A stretch of DNA of 64,000 nucleotides from Candidatus Saccharibacteria bacterium UBA6040 (GCA_002429245.1 DIZA01000007.1:56793-120792); one strand, 5' to 3'; counted from the stretch's first letter, positions 26,018-35,455 are shown. Numbers and translations: made by a program. The notes: generated by a model not told the origin, from the sequence alone.

Positions 26018-28633
26018 TCAGTTATTAGTAGCTGTCGTGCTGTAGTAGCCAGAGTCGAGGACGACTGCACTGACTGAACCCGCTGTAGGTGTTGCGCCTG
26101 TGTACGGTGCCTTGAAGGTGTTACCGGTTTGAGTAGCCTGTAGGGTGGCGCCGTTGTAGGTAATCGTGACACTTGAGCCAGTGATAGGGAATGTTCCTGG
26201 GGTAACCGTCACGGTGACGTTACCACCTGAGGCACTAACGCTTGCGCTTGGCGGCACATCGCTACAGCTGTGTTTATCATCATCCTTCGTCGCATCGTAG
26301 CCATTAGGGACATTCGTATAGATATCTACCTTTGTGACTGGGTCGGTAGATTTGATCACGGCGACAGTATCTTTGGCTGCGTCAGGCGTACAGGTGGTTG
26401 CCTTGTACTTAGAGAGCTTATCGAATGTCAAAGTTGCGTTGGTTTGACCTTGGGTCTTGTTCCACCATGAAGGGTAGACCTCTTTACCAATTCGTTGGAT
26501 ACCAGCCGGTTGCGTAAACCAGTCACCAGACTTCCAAAGACCCTGAGGTGCATAGATATCCTTGTGGACATATTCCATGACCGAGGCAACGATTGGACTA
26601 CCGAGCGATGACGTACCATTCTTTAGAATGGTTGTGTCAGGGTTACCAAGCCAGACGCCCATAGTAACCGCTGGGGTGTAACTCATCATCCAAAGGTCCT
26701 TTGCGTTTCCGCCCTTGTCTGAGGTACCTGTCTTGGTTGCTGTCTTTACACCAGGAATGTTCTTTGCTGCGTAGTTACCAAGTGGTAGGCTGGCGTTTAC
26801 GTCGCTAAGAATGTCATCAAGGATGTACGCAGATTGCGCACTGACGATTTGCTTACCAGCAACATCTGACCATTTCTTAAGTACTTCACCTGAGCTATTC
26901 TTTACCTCAAGGACGCTTGATTGCGGTTTGTAGACTCCACCACGCGCAAGTGATGCATACCCGTTGACGAGGTCTACTTGTCGAAGGCCACACCCACCAA
27001 TCGCGAGCGATAGGCCAGCAGTTTGATCAGCACCTTGCGTACAATAACTGGTTGCGCCCATCGCATGGATTGTATTAAGTGTTGATCCTTTGCTTGAATT
27101 TTCGTTGATCGCCATTGCTTTGACGGCAGGAATGTTTCGAGAGGTTGCAAGACTGCTACGGATAGTGACATCACCAGCGAAGTTCAGCTCTGAGTTTTGT
27201 AACGGAGCGCCGTAGATTGCGTCGATGTTTTCGTCTTTTAGGATTGAACCACTGCCGTAATTTTGTTGCCCAGTTGGTTTTTGCTCAAATAGTTGTGAGT
27301 AAACGAGTGGCTTGATCGATGATCCTGGCTGAATATATGCAGTTGCGGCGTTATCTTGACCAAAACCTTGGTAATTAAAGTCACGGCTTCCTACCAGTGC
27401 AAGTATTTGACCACTTTGTGAATCCTCGACTGTCGCTGCACCGTTAGTGAAGCCGGCGTATGTAGGGACATATGAATTGAACATATCGGTCATTGATTGC
27501 TGTAACTTGTTTTGGATACGAAGGTCGAGGGTCGTCTTGACTGTCAAGCCACCTTTACCAACGGTCGCGACACCAAGTTCGCTTTCAAGCTCAGAACGCA
27601 CCATTTGTACAAAGTGAGGTGCTTGAATACCTGCGTAGCGGTTCGCTTCTGGTTTCAAGGTATCGAGGATTGGAACGGCTTTTGCCTCATCCTCTTGAGC
27701 TTGAGTGATGTACCCAACTTGGCGCATTGCATCGAGTACTTCATGTTGACGGTTAATCAGCGCCTCATGACCTGCGACGTTGTAAGGGTTAAAGGTCGAT
27801 GGGTTTTGAGGGATAGCAGCCAGAAGCGATGCTTGCGCAAGCGTCAGGTCTTTTGCGGCAACACCAAAGTACGATTGTGCTCCTGATTCTGCACCGTTTC
27901 GAGGACCACCGTACGGCGATTCATTGAGATAGAGCGTAAGAATCTGATCCTTGTCGTACATACGCTCAATTTCGATTGAAAGAATTAACTCTTTGATTTT
28001 ACGCGGAATACCACCGAGTCCACGGTTTGAGGCTTGGTCTGCAAAAAATACTTGTTTGACAAGCTGTTGCGTCAGGGTAGAACCACCTTGCACGTCACCA
28101 CCGGTAAAGTTATTGAAGGCTGCGCGGAGCGTTCCTGTCACGCTAATACCGCTATGTTGAAAGAAGTTTCGGTCTTCAATTGCCACAGTGGCTTTCTTGA
28201 GGTTATCGCTCAGGTCAGCACTTGGCACAACAAGCTTGTAGTTGCCACCACCGGTATCTTTCCAGAGCACTTGTCCATTGCGGTCAAGATAGGTAGTAAT
28301 GGTTGATTGGACGCGTTGGTCAATTTCACCTGGTCGAATCTGATCAAGGTCTTTACGGAAGTAGGCAAAGAGGCCACCAACAAGGAGCGCGATAAGAAGA
28401 ACGGCGACACCAAAGATCTTGAGTGCCATAAAGACACCACGTTTACTGAACCAGTAGGCCCAGAATCGTTTTGGGTGCAACTTATAGAAGAAGCGCTTTA
28501 CGGGATGCTTCGGAAGCGTTGCCAGATATTCGGCACGACGACGTGTTTCTGAATCTTTCTTTACTTTTCGACGCTTTGAAAGGTTTGAATAGACGCTTAA
28601 TTTACGCGATGACGATTTTTTAGCTTTAGCCAC
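26018..28633 (-). CDS. class A penicillin-binding protein (PBP1A-like)
   Basis: An 871-residue bifunctional peptidoglycan synthase. After a basic N-terminus and one membrane helix (~73-90) comes a GT51 transglycosylase (AIEDRNFFQHSG, QGGSTLTQQLVKQ). The transpeptidase has SSIK (S438, K441), SRN and KTGTSD. A Thr/Ser-rich Ig-like extension ends the protein. It starts with GTG at 28633, 4 bases after AGGG; an upstream TATAAT (minus, 28673-28668) leaves a short leader. It indicates that this organism makes its own cell wall. Confidence 0.93.
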   Translation of the reverse strand: MAKAKKSSSRKLSVYSNLSKRRKVKKDSETRRRAEYLATLPKHPVKRFFYKLHPKRFWAYWFSKRGVFMALKIFGVAVLLIALLVGGLFAYFRKDLDQIRPGEIDQRVQSTITTYLDRNGQVLWKDTGGGNYKLVVPSADLSDNLKKATVAIEDRNFFQHSGISVTGTLRAAFNNFTGGDVQGGSTLTQQLVKQVFFADQASNRGLGGIPRKIKELILSIEIERMYDKDQILTLYLNESPYGGPRNGAESGAQSYFGVAAKDLTLAQASLLAAIPQNPSTFNPYNVAGHEALINRQHEVLDAMRQVGYITQAQEDEAKAVPILDTLKPEANRYAGIQAPHFVQMVRSELESELGVATVGKGGLTVKTTLDLRIQNKLQQSMTDMFNSYVPTYAGFTNGAATVEDSQSGQILALVGSRDFNYQGFGQDNAATAYIQPGSSIKPLVYSQLFEQKPTGQQNYGSGSILKDENIDAIYGAPLQNSELNFAGDVTIRSSLATSRNIPAVKAMAINENSSKGSTLNTIHAMGATSYCTQGADQTAGLSLAIGGCGLRQVDLVNGYASLARGGVYKPQSSVLEVKNSSGEVLKKWSDVAGKQIVSAQSAYILDDILSDVNASLPLGNYAAKNIPGVKTATKTGTSDKGGNAKDLWMMSYTPAVTMGVWLGNPDTTILKNGTSSLGSPIVASVMEYVHKDIYAPQGLWKSGDWFTQPAGIQRIGKEVYPSWWNKTQGQTNATLTFDKLSKYKATTCTPDAAKDTVAVIKSTDPVTKVDIYTNVPNGYDATKDDDKHSCSDVPPSASVSASGGNVTVTVTPGTFPITGSSVTITYNGATLQATQTGNTFKAPYTGATPTAGSVSAVVLDSGYYSTTATNN

Positions 28634-28746
28634 TTTTCCCTAATTTCCCATAAGCAATATCTCCACCATTATAGCATTAAAAACGGTGCGTAAAGCGAGA
28701 ATTTTTGCTATACTACCAGAGATATAACAGATAAGGAGAAGATAGG

Positions 28747-29973
28747 ATGCGACTTTCCGAAGAACTGCAGTGGCGTGGCTTTGTCAATCAGATGACATAT
28801 GCAGACATTACTGCCCTAGACATTAATGACACTAATGGGCCTATCTCTTTTTATTGGGGCGTTGACCCTTCTGCTGATAGTATGACTATCGGTAATTTTG
28901 CTGCTGCGATGATGGTGCGACACTTCATTGAAGCTGGCCACAAAGCATACTTGCTCGTTGGTGGAGCAACTGGCATGATCGGTGACCCAGACGGCAAAAA
29001 GGACGAACGTAACCTTTTGACAGTTGAACAAATTGCCCGAAATAAAGCAGCAATCGCTGAACAATACAAAACCGTTTTTGCAGGCAAAGACTTTCAGATC
29101 GTTGATAATTACGATTGGTTTAAAGGTATTAACTATCTTGATTTCCTTCGCACAGTTGGAAAGAACGTTCCTCTGAGTCAAATGCTTGGTCGTGAGTTCG
29201 TTCAATCTCGTCTTGGCGAAGATGGTTCTGGTATTAGTTATGCCGAATTTAGTTATTCTTTGATTCAAGGATACGACTTTCTTCACCTTAGTCGCGAGTA
29301 TGGCGTCAGCCTTCAGGTGTGTGGCGCCGATCAATGGGGTAACTCAATCGCAGGCGTTGATTTGATTCGACGGCTTGATCAAAAAGAGGCGAATGTCTAT
29401 TCGACACCACTTGTCATGAACAAAGCAACAGGTATGAAGTTCGGTAAATCAGAGGAAGGCGCTATCTGGCTTGATGCAAACAAGACCAGTGTTTTTAAGT
29501 TCTATCAATTCTGGTTGAATTCTGACGACGAAGGAACTGCTGATTATGCACGAGTCTTTACGATGCTTCCTCGTGATGAAATCCTCGAAATGGAACGTCT
29601 AGTAGCCGATAATCCAAGTGGACGTGAAGCACAAAAGAAACTTGCACACGAAGTTACCACGATTGTTCACGGTGAAGAGCGAACCGCAAGTGTTGAACGA
29701 GTCACAAATGCATTGTTTGGCGGATCAGATTTCCACGAACTTTCATCAGAGGATCTCGATGTACTGGCTGGTGAGATTCCAACAGCGCAACTTGGAACGG
29801 GAATTATTGAACTACTTGTGGGGACTGAGAATGCGTCAAGCAACGGTGATGCTCGCCGGCTTATCGAAGGGGGAGCAATTTCCGTTAACGGTGAAAAGGT
29901 CGATGAAGACTTTCTTATTAACGAACCCGCGCTTATCAAAAAAGGTAAGAATAGCTTCATACTTGTTCGTTAA
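28747..29973 (+). CDS. tyrS: tyrosyl-tRNA synthetase
   Basis: A 408-residue class I synthetase with a C-terminal S4 RNA-binding domain (NGDARRLIEGGAISVNGEKV). The KMSKS loop is KFGKS, normal for bacterial TyrRS. The HIGH motif reads TIGN (residues 47-50 in SADSMTIGNF), with both histidines replaced. AAGGAG 8 bases before the ATG and a TATACT at 28709-28714 give a leadered, ribosome-binding-site start. Function is not in doubt from overall similarity. Confidence 0.95.
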   Translation: MRLSEELQWRGFVNQMTYADITALDINDTNGPISFYWGVDPSADSMTIGNFAAAMMVRHFIEAGHKAYLLVGGATGMIGDPDGKKDERNLLTVEQIARNKAAIAEQYKTVFAGKDFQIVDNYDWFKGINYLDFLRTVGKNVPLSQMLGREFVQSRLGEDGSGISYAEFSYSLIQGYDFLHLSREYGVSLQVCGADQWGNSIAGVDLIRRLDQKEANVYSTPLVMNKATGMKFGKSEEGAIWLDANKTSVFKFYQFWLNSDDEGTADYARVFTMLPRDEILEMERLVADNPSGREAQKKLAHEVTTIVHGEERTASVERVTNALFGGSDFHELSSEDLDVLAGEIPTAQLGTGIIELLVGTENASSNGDARRLIEGGAISVNGEKVDEDFLINEPALIKKGKNSFILVR

Positions 29974-29987
29974 GCTACTATAGGTAT

Positions 29988-32018
29988 ATGAATGTTAGTG
30001 CGCCACTTGATCAAGTCAAAGGCGTGGGGGAAAAGACCGGCGCTCAATTTGAAGCTGCTGGTATCCATACAGTTAATGACTTGATAACATTTTTGCCTCG
30101 GGCCTATGAGGATTTTTCTCATGTGACGTCGATTGCAGATGTGAAGCCCGGCAAGCAAACGATCAAGGCTCGTTGTGAAAAGATTGCGACACGACCCGTT
30201 CGGCGAGGCCTTCGTATTACGACTGCGACGCTGGCTGATGAAACAGGGAAGCTACAAGCTGTCTGGTTTAATCAGCCATATCGCGAGACGCAGCTAAAAT
30301 CTGGTGAAGAATTTTATTTCTCTGGTGAGTTTGAGTTTAACTACAATAAATATCAGCTGACGAACCCAAGTGCCGAAAAAGTCAGTGAGATGCCAGTTCA
30401 GACTGATCGCATCTTGCCTACTTATCGAGCGATCCATGGATTAAAGACTCCTCTGGTCAGAAAAATCCTGAACGAGCTTCGACCTTTAATGACGATGCTC
30501 CCCGAGACACTGCCACTTTCTTTAGTAAAGTCTGAAAAATTAGCGAGCCATAGCGAAGCGCTACTGGGAATGCACTTTCCCGAAACGATAGATGATATCA
30601 CGAAGGCAAAAGAGCGGATTGGATTCGAAGAGCTATTCGCATTACTCCTCGCCAGTCAATTGAATCGAATCGAAAACGCAAAACTGAAAGGGTGGTTGAT
30701 TCCGTTTGAGCAGTCAATTGTAAAAGCATTTGTCGCACAGCTTCCATTTGAACTAACAGGTGCGCAACGAATTGCTGCCTGGGACATATTGCAGGACTTT
30801 GAAAAAGAGATACCGATGAGCCGATTACTTCAAGGTGACGTTGGCTCGGGAAAGACGGTCGTGGCGGGACTCGCTGCAAGACAAGCCGCGCATGAAGGCT
30901 TTCAAACGGCGATTATGACGCCGACCGAAATTTTGGCATCGCAGCATGCCGAGACACTCAATAAGTTACTTTCTCCGTTTGGAGTGAAGGTCGGCTTACT
31001 GACGGGTAGTGTCAAAGGTAAAGCACGCGAGACATTATATACAGCCATCGCGAATGGCGATGTTGATGTTGTGGTTGGAACGCATGCTTTGATTCAATCG
31101 ACTGTTCATTTTCACCGACTCGGCTTTGTTGTGATTGATGAGCAACATCGTTTCGGAGTGAATCAACGACAAGCCTTACTGAGTAAGTCTGAACACATGC
31201 CGCACCTTCTTGCGATGACGGCTACGCCAATTCCTCGAAGCCTGGCGTTGACTGTCTATGGTGAACTAGACGTGTCTGTTTTGAATGAACTACCAAAGAA
31301 TCGTAAACCAATTGCCACGAAAATATGGTCGCCAAATAGTCGTCCACAATTGTACGGGCTTATTGATGAACAGCTATCGCAGGGACGACAAGCCTATGTT
31401 ATTTGTAGCTTGATTGATAATAATCCAGATAATGAGCTGAAAAGTGTCGAGGCCGAATTCAAACGCCTCAACCAAAAAGAGTTTAAGCACCGACGTATCG
31501 GCCTGCTTCATGGAAAGCTAAAATCGGCCGAAAAAGAGGCAGTTATGGGACAGTTCGCCGCCGGCGAATTAGATATCCTTGTCAGCACAACGGTTGTCGA
31601 AGTAGGCGTCGATGTTCCAAATGCAACGGTGATCCTCATCGAGGATGCGGATCGCTTCGGATTAGCACAGTTACACCAACTGCGTGGTCGTGTGGGGCGA
31701 AGTTCGTTTCAAAGCTATTGTTACCTGATGGTCAGTTCTTCAAAAGCACCAAGTCAACGCCTCAAAGAAGTCGAAAAAAGTAACGACGGCTTTTATTTAG
31801 CGGAAGTAGACCTTCGTCTTCGTGGCCCTGGTGAAATTTACGGACGAGCCCAGCATGGTGAACTAAATCTACAGGTAGCCAGCCTTGCTGATACAAAACT
31901 CATTGCTCGTGCACAAAAGGCGGCGAAGGCTTTTGTATCATCTGGAGACGATTTGCTACAATATAAGCAGTTACACAGAGATGTTGAGCATTATCAGCGC
32001 CTGACCACATTAAATTAA
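29988..32018 (+). CDS. recG: ATP-dependent DNA helicase RecG
   Basis: A 676-residue branch-migration helicase for stalled forks and Holliday junctions. The wedge OB domain (TLADETGKLQAVWFNQPY), Walker A GDVGSGKT, DEQH box (VIDEQHRFGVNQRQ) and the motif V/VI region (DRFGLAQLHQLRGRVGRS) are present. TACTAT at 29976-29981 ends 6 bases before the ATG, so it may be leaderless and separate from tyrS despite a 14-base gap. Confidence 0.96.
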   Translation: MNVSAPLDQVKGVGEKTGAQFEAAGIHTVNDLITFLPRAYEDFSHVTSIADVKPGKQTIKARCEKIATRPVRRGLRITTATLADETGKLQAVWFNQPYRETQLKSGEEFYFSGEFEFNYNKYQLTNPSAEKVSEMPVQTDRILPTYRAIHGLKTPLVRKILNELRPLMTMLPETLPLSLVKSEKLASHSEALLGMHFPETIDDITKAKERIGFEELFALLLASQLNRIENAKLKGWLIPFEQSIVKAFVAQLPFELTGAQRIAAWDILQDFEKEIPMSRLLQGDVGSGKTVVAGLAARQAAHEGFQTAIMTPTEILASQHAETLNKLLSPFGVKVGLLTGSVKGKARETLYTAIANGDVDVVVGTHALIQSTVHFHRLGFVVIDEQHRFGVNQRQALLSKSEHMPHLLAMTATPIPRSLALTVYGELDVSVLNELPKNRKPIATKIWSPNSRPQLYGLIDEQLSQGRQAYVICSLIDNNPDNELKSVEAEFKRLNQKEFKHRRIGLLHGKLKSAEKEAVMGQFAAGELDILVSTTVVEVGVDVPNATVILIEDADRFGLAQLHQLRGRVGRSSFQSYCYLMVSSSKAPSQRLKEVEKSNDGFYLAEVDLRLRGPGEIYGRAQHGELNLQVASLADTKLIARAQKAAKAFVSSGDDLLQYKQLHRDVEHYQRLTTLN

Positions 32019-32033
32019 AACCGAAACTATATT

Positions 32034-32846
32034 ATGTACGCAGGAACAACCTACGGTAAAAAATCTGGTCAACTCATCGGCGTTCATCAACGCATTGATA
32101 AGCTTGCCCGTTTAAACCTAAAAAAGTTCCTCGAAGCAGGGGAGACCTTTCCTAATACTCCTCAGATTCTCCATTTTGAAGGCGACAACGGTCCAGACGG
32201 CATAAAGCGGAAGAGCCCTTCTATTGATGAGCCATGGCACTTCATTGATCCCGATAAGCCTGAAGACACGACAGTGATGACGATGATTACCGATCATCAG
32301 TTTAATTTGGCCGAAGCACTTAAAAAGGACAACGTCGAGCGAGCTGCGTTTGAAGCGGCCTGGATGGCGCATGCTATTGTCGATGGATTGACTCCGGCGC
32401 ATCACTTTCCTCTAGCAGACAAAATCGAAGAGTTATTCGGGATGCCGCACCACGAACGCAGTAGCGTTAAGGAAAAGAACATTATTAAAGGCAATAATAG
32501 ACGAGATACCTTATCCAAGAACTGGCAGTACTGGGGCAAGCGCGGTATTTTTATGAACCACTTCATGTATGAGTTCGGTGTCGCTACTGCAATTGTCGGC
32601 AAGGGTGTTGGCAAGGTAGTGATTAGCAAAGAAGAGCTTGAAAACCTTATTCAAGATGGCTATCCAAAAACATTCGAAACACTTATGAAGCAAGTGATTG
32701 GTCTTGGTACTTATGAGGCATACACTGAAAAAGGTTGGAGTAGGCAACTTGGTGAGGTTGTTCGGCTTGAACTAGTGCCACTTATTGTTCGTGCGGTGAT
32801 ACTTGGCTGGTATACTTCTTTGTATATGAACAGGCACAGCAAGTGA
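32034..32846 (+). CDS. zinc-dependent phospholipase C/P1-nuclease-like protein (tentative)
   Basis: A 270-residue protein without a signal peptide. The His/Asp-rich pattern PWHFIDPD ... AWMAHAIVDGLTPAHHFPL recalls the metal-binding core of zinc-dependent phospholipase C and S1/P1 nucleases, in which scattered His and Asp ligands bind three zinc ions. This family call is an inference from pattern only. It is 15 bases after recG and overlaps rsmD by 4 bases (GTGA), so the three genes may share a message. Confidence 0.6.
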   Translation: MYAGTTYGKKSGQLIGVHQRIDKLARLNLKKFLEAGETFPNTPQILHFEGDNGPDGIKRKSPSIDEPWHFIDPDKPEDTTVMTMITDHQFNLAEALKKDNVERAAFEAAWMAHAIVDGLTPAHHFPLADKIEELFGMPHHERSSVKEKNIIKGNNRRDTLSKNWQYWGKRGIFMNHFMYEFGVATAIVGKGVGKVVISKEELENLIQDGYPKTFETLMKQVIGLGTYEAYTEKGWSRQLGEVVRLELVPLIVRAVILGWYTSLYMNRHSK

Positions 32847-33388
32847 ACGTCCGTATCATTGCAGGTCGATTTGGCGGTCGGATTATTGAAGGTTCCGGTA
32901 CGACTCGAACACACCCGATGAGTGAGCGCATTCGAAACGCTCTATTTAACAAGATCGCAACTGAGATTAAAGGCGCAGAGGTGTTAGACGCTTTTGCGGG
33001 CAGTGGGGCACTTGGCCTTGAATCGCTCAGTCGCGGTGCGCATCATGTGACATTTGTCGAAAAAGACCGAATTGCTCAAAAAATCATTGATAATAACATT
33101 GCTGTGTTGAATGTTTCGGGTCAGTCAACGCATATAAAAGCCAACGTCTCCAGTTGGTTGAACAAGACGAATGAACACTATGACCTTATATTCGCCGACC
33201 CTCCATTCCATGACCCACAGTTATCCACAGTTTCCGATTTGTTTGCTCTATTAAAACCAAATGGGCTTATGGTATTATCATATCCAGGTAGGGGTGAGAT
33301 GCCGACCGAAACGGGAGTTGTTGTGGTGGACAATCGTAGTTACGGAAATGCGGCCCTCGCGTTTTACCGAAAAGAAGAAGACGCTTAG
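32843..33388 (+). CDS. rsmD: 16S rRNA (guanine966-N2)-methyltransferase RsmD
   Basis: A 181-residue Rossmann methyltransferase for G966 of 16S rRNA. RIIAGRFGGR at the start, the SAM motif VLDAFAGSGALGLE (47-60) and the catalytic DPPF (119-122) are diagnostic. It starts with GTG inside a 4-base GTGA overlap with the gene before. Its terminator hairpin (33379-33398) contains the stop codon. Confidence 0.93.
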   Translation: MNVRIIAGRFGGRIIEGSGTTRTHPMSERIRNALFNKIATEIKGAEVLDAFAGSGALGLESLSRGAHHVTFVEKDRIAQKIIDNNIAVLNVSGQSTHIKANVSSWLNKTNEHYDLIFADPPFHDPQLSTVSDLFALLKPNGLMVLSYPGRGEMPTETGVVVVDNRSYGNAALAFYRKEEDA

Positions 33389-33398
33389 GCGTCTTTTT
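33379..33398 (+). terminator. rsmD intrinsic terminator
   Basis: AGACGC/GCGTCT stem with the TAG stop in the loop, then a T-tract. Confidence 0.85.
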
Positions 33399-33420
33399 CT
33401 ATTTTTGCGCACAACATAAA

Positions 33421-33462
33421 CCAAATGAAAAAGTAGGCCAGCCGACCTACTTTTTCATTTGG
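33421..33462. terminator. long perfect hairpin overlapping the tRNA 3' end
   Basis: A 17-bp perfect stem, CCAAATGAAAAAGTAGG with its complement at 33446-33462, around an 8-base loop. On the minus strand the stem begins with the CCA end of tRNA-Leu(UAG). Confidence 0.85.
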
Positions 33463-33544
33463 TGCGCGCGAAAGGACTTGAACCTTCACGCCCGAAAGCA
33501 CTAGCTCCTAAGGCTAGCGTGTCTACCAATTCCACCACGCGCGC
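33460..33544 (-). tRNA. tRNA-Leu(UAG), CCA encoded
   Basis: An 85-base class II tRNA on the minus strand. The acceptor stem is GCGCGCG/CGCGCGC with discriminator A and encoded CCA. The D-loop contains GGAATTGGTAGA. The anticodon stem CTAGC/GCTAG encloses CTTAGGA, so the anticodon is UAG. A long variable arm and a GGTTCAAGTCC T-arm follow. A promoter with extended -10 TGTTATAAT (minus, TATAAT at 33562-33557) and GTGACA at -35 lies directly upstream. Confidence 0.97.
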
Positions 33545-33663
33545 ACAATACGTAGGATTATAACAGAGATAGAGACGAATGTCACGAGTCTTATATGTAC
33601 CCAGTAATGCTTGTGCTATCATAGAGGCAAAGCATACGAATGTTATAGAGGACGGACGGGGAA

Positions 33664-35265
33664 ATGAATAAGATTGCAGTGTATTTGAATGAGCATTTAC
33701 TGGGCGAAGTTACCAGCTCAAAAGCTATGCGTCGACGATATAGCCGTGACGGAAGTGTTCTGTCTATTACTCCGGAAATCATCGTTTTCCCTCGGATTAC
33801 CAATGACATCCGTAAAGTTGCTCGTTTTACGTGGCAACTTGCCGAAAAAGGTCACCCAATGGGTGTCACTGTTCGTGGCGCAGGTAGTGACCCGACGGGC
33901 GGCGCGATTGGTAAAGGGATGATCTTAAGCACCGCAACACACATGAATAACATCATTACAATTGCTCCAAAGAACCGCCTTGTCCACGTCCAACCTGGCG
34001 TTACCTTCGATACACTTAGTAATGCATTGAAATGGCAGGGTCTCAGTATCCTTAACGCTCCAAAAAACGGTCGTTATGGTACCGTCGGTGGTGCGATTGC
34101 AACGAATAGTCTCGGTGATAGCGGTGAGGTCAGTAATGCGATCGAAAAGCTTGAAGTCGTGCTTGCAAACGGTGATCTTATTGAAACAGGCAAGCTCAGC
34201 AAACATGATCTGAGCAAGAAACTTGGACTCCAAACATTCGAAGGCGAGATCTACCGAAAACTTGAAGGACTTATCGAAGACAACGAAGAGACCATCAAGC
34301 AGCTAGCTGCCGATTCAACACCTGACAATGTCGGATACAAGGCAGTTTCTACTATTAAGGCGAAGGATGGTTCATTTGACTTGACGCCACTCTTCGTAGG
34401 AAGCCAAGGGACGCTCGGTATTATTTCAGAAGTTGTTCTGAAGGCTGAATTCTACAGCGAAGCACGCTCTGTCGCTATCGCGGTGGCAAATGATCCCGCA
34501 CTTGCTCGGGATATCACCGATCGTCTGCTAGGACTTGATCCTGCGGTATTGAAGACGATTGACGGTGATCTTTTCCGTCGTGCGGAGAAACTTGGTGCAC
34601 AGGCAAGCTTGCTCGGCCCTGTCGAATCAGTTGGAACGGTTATTTTCGTTGAGTTTAATGATTTTAATAATCACGCTCGACTTGGAAAGCTCAAGAAAAT
34701 GAAGAAACTCATGACAAAGCTGAATGTTGGAATGGTGGATTCTACTGACCACCAGTTGGATGAATTTGATACAGTTCTTTCTGTGGCTGATTCACTTCGT
34801 CGTGCAGGTAATGATGATGAGATCGCTTTGCCGATCCTAGACGGTGCGTATGTCCCATCCGATCGTCGCGAAGAGTTTACAGAAGCTCTGCATGAGCTTG
34901 CGACAAAACACCACACACAGTTGCCATTAATGACGAACGTATTGACCAGAACGTTCGACGTGTTCCCTATATTGAAGCTAGACGTGATTGGCGACAAGCA
35001 GAAACTCTTCCGTCTCCTCACTGATTATGCCGACCTCGTCCAAAAGAGTGGTGGAGCATTTGTCAGTGACGGCGCGGAGGGACGATTGAAGGCCAATGCT
35101 GCCTGGGCAACGCTTGATGAAGCCGAGGTCGCCCTATATGAGCAACTACGTGCTATTTTTGATCCATTCTCGACACTTAACCCAGACGTGAAGCAGAAAA
35201 ATGATATCCGTGGGCTTGTCGCGGCACTGCGAACTTCATACGACGCATCTGATTTCGTCGCCTAG
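33664..35265 (+). CDS. FAD-linked oxidase (GlcD/D-lactate dehydrogenase-like)
   Basis: A 533-residue protein with a PCMH-type FAD-binding domain. TVRGAGSDPTGGAIGKG, HVQPGVTFDTLSNAL and GRYGTVGGAIATNSLGDSGEV form the FAD pocket, and a FAD-linked oxidase C-terminal domain follows (e.g. VGSQGTLGIISEVVLKAEF). The family oxidises 2-hydroxy acids; the substrate is unknown. It has no iron-sulfur domain. GGACGGGG lies just before the ATG and an extended -10 TGCTATCAT at 33614-33622. An oxidase of this kind is unusual company in a fermentative CPR gene set. Confidence 0.88.
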   Translation: MNKIAVYLNEHLLGEVTSSKAMRRRYSRDGSVLSITPEIIVFPRITNDIRKVARFTWQLAEKGHPMGVTVRGAGSDPTGGAIGKGMILSTATHMNNIITIAPKNRLVHVQPGVTFDTLSNALKWQGLSILNAPKNGRYGTVGGAIATNSLGDSGEVSNAIEKLEVVLANGDLIETGKLSKHDLSKKLGLQTFEGEIYRKLEGLIEDNEETIKQLAADSTPDNVGYKAVSTIKAKDGSFDLTPLFVGSQGTLGIISEVVLKAEFYSEARSVAIAVANDPALARDITDRLLGLDPAVLKTIDGDLFRRAEKLGAQASLLGPVESVGTVIFVEFNDFNNHARLGKLKKMKKLMTKLNVGMVDSTDHQLDEFDTVLSVADSLRRAGNDDEIALPILDGAYVPSDRREEFTEALHELATKHHTQLPLMTNVLTRTFDVFPILKLDVIGDKQKLFRLLTDYADLVQKSGGAFVSDGAEGRLKANAAWATLDEAEVALYEQLRAIFDPFSTLNPDVKQKNDIRGLVAALRTSYDASDFVA

Positions 35266-35267
35266 TC

Positions 35268-35276
35268 TGATATAAT
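35268..35276 (+). promoter_or_regulatory. promoter of tRNA-Leu(CAG)
   Basis: Extended -10 TGATATAAT (35268-35276). The transcript should begin near 35283, about 62 bases before the mature tRNA. Confidence 0.7.
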
Positions 35277-35286
35277 TTGTCATGCG

Positions 35287-35326
35287 TATGCGCGCGTGGC
35301 GGTTTATGATTATTCGTAGACGCGCT
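35287..35326 (+). pseudogene. decayed 5' half of a tRNA-Leu
   Basis: Sixteen bases (TATGCGCGCGTGGCGG, 35287-35302) are identical to the start of the intact tRNA-Leu at 35342-35357. GTAGACGCGCT (35316-35326) is identical to 35363-35373 of the D-arm. The intervening D-loop is 13 instead of 5 bases, and nothing resembling the anticodon arm follows. Confidence 0.75.
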
Positions 35327-35344
35327 GTGCGCAAACGCATATAT

Positions 35345-35431
35345 GCGCGCGTGGCGGAATTGGTAGACGCGCTAGCTTCAGGTGCTAGTGTCAGCAATGA
35401 CGTGGAGGTTCAAGTCCTCTCGCGCGCACCA
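35345..35431 (+). tRNA. tRNA-Leu(CAG), CCA encoded
   Basis: An 87-base class II tRNA. The acceptor stem is GCGCGCG/CGCGCGC with discriminator A and encoded CCA. The anticodon stem CTAGC/GCTAG encloses TTCAGGT, so the anticodon is CAG. A long variable arm and GGAGGTTCAAGTCCTCT T-arm are present. A terminator follows at 35456-35487. Confidence 0.97.
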
Positions 35432-35455
35432 AGCAATACGTCATCCCTCATGGGT

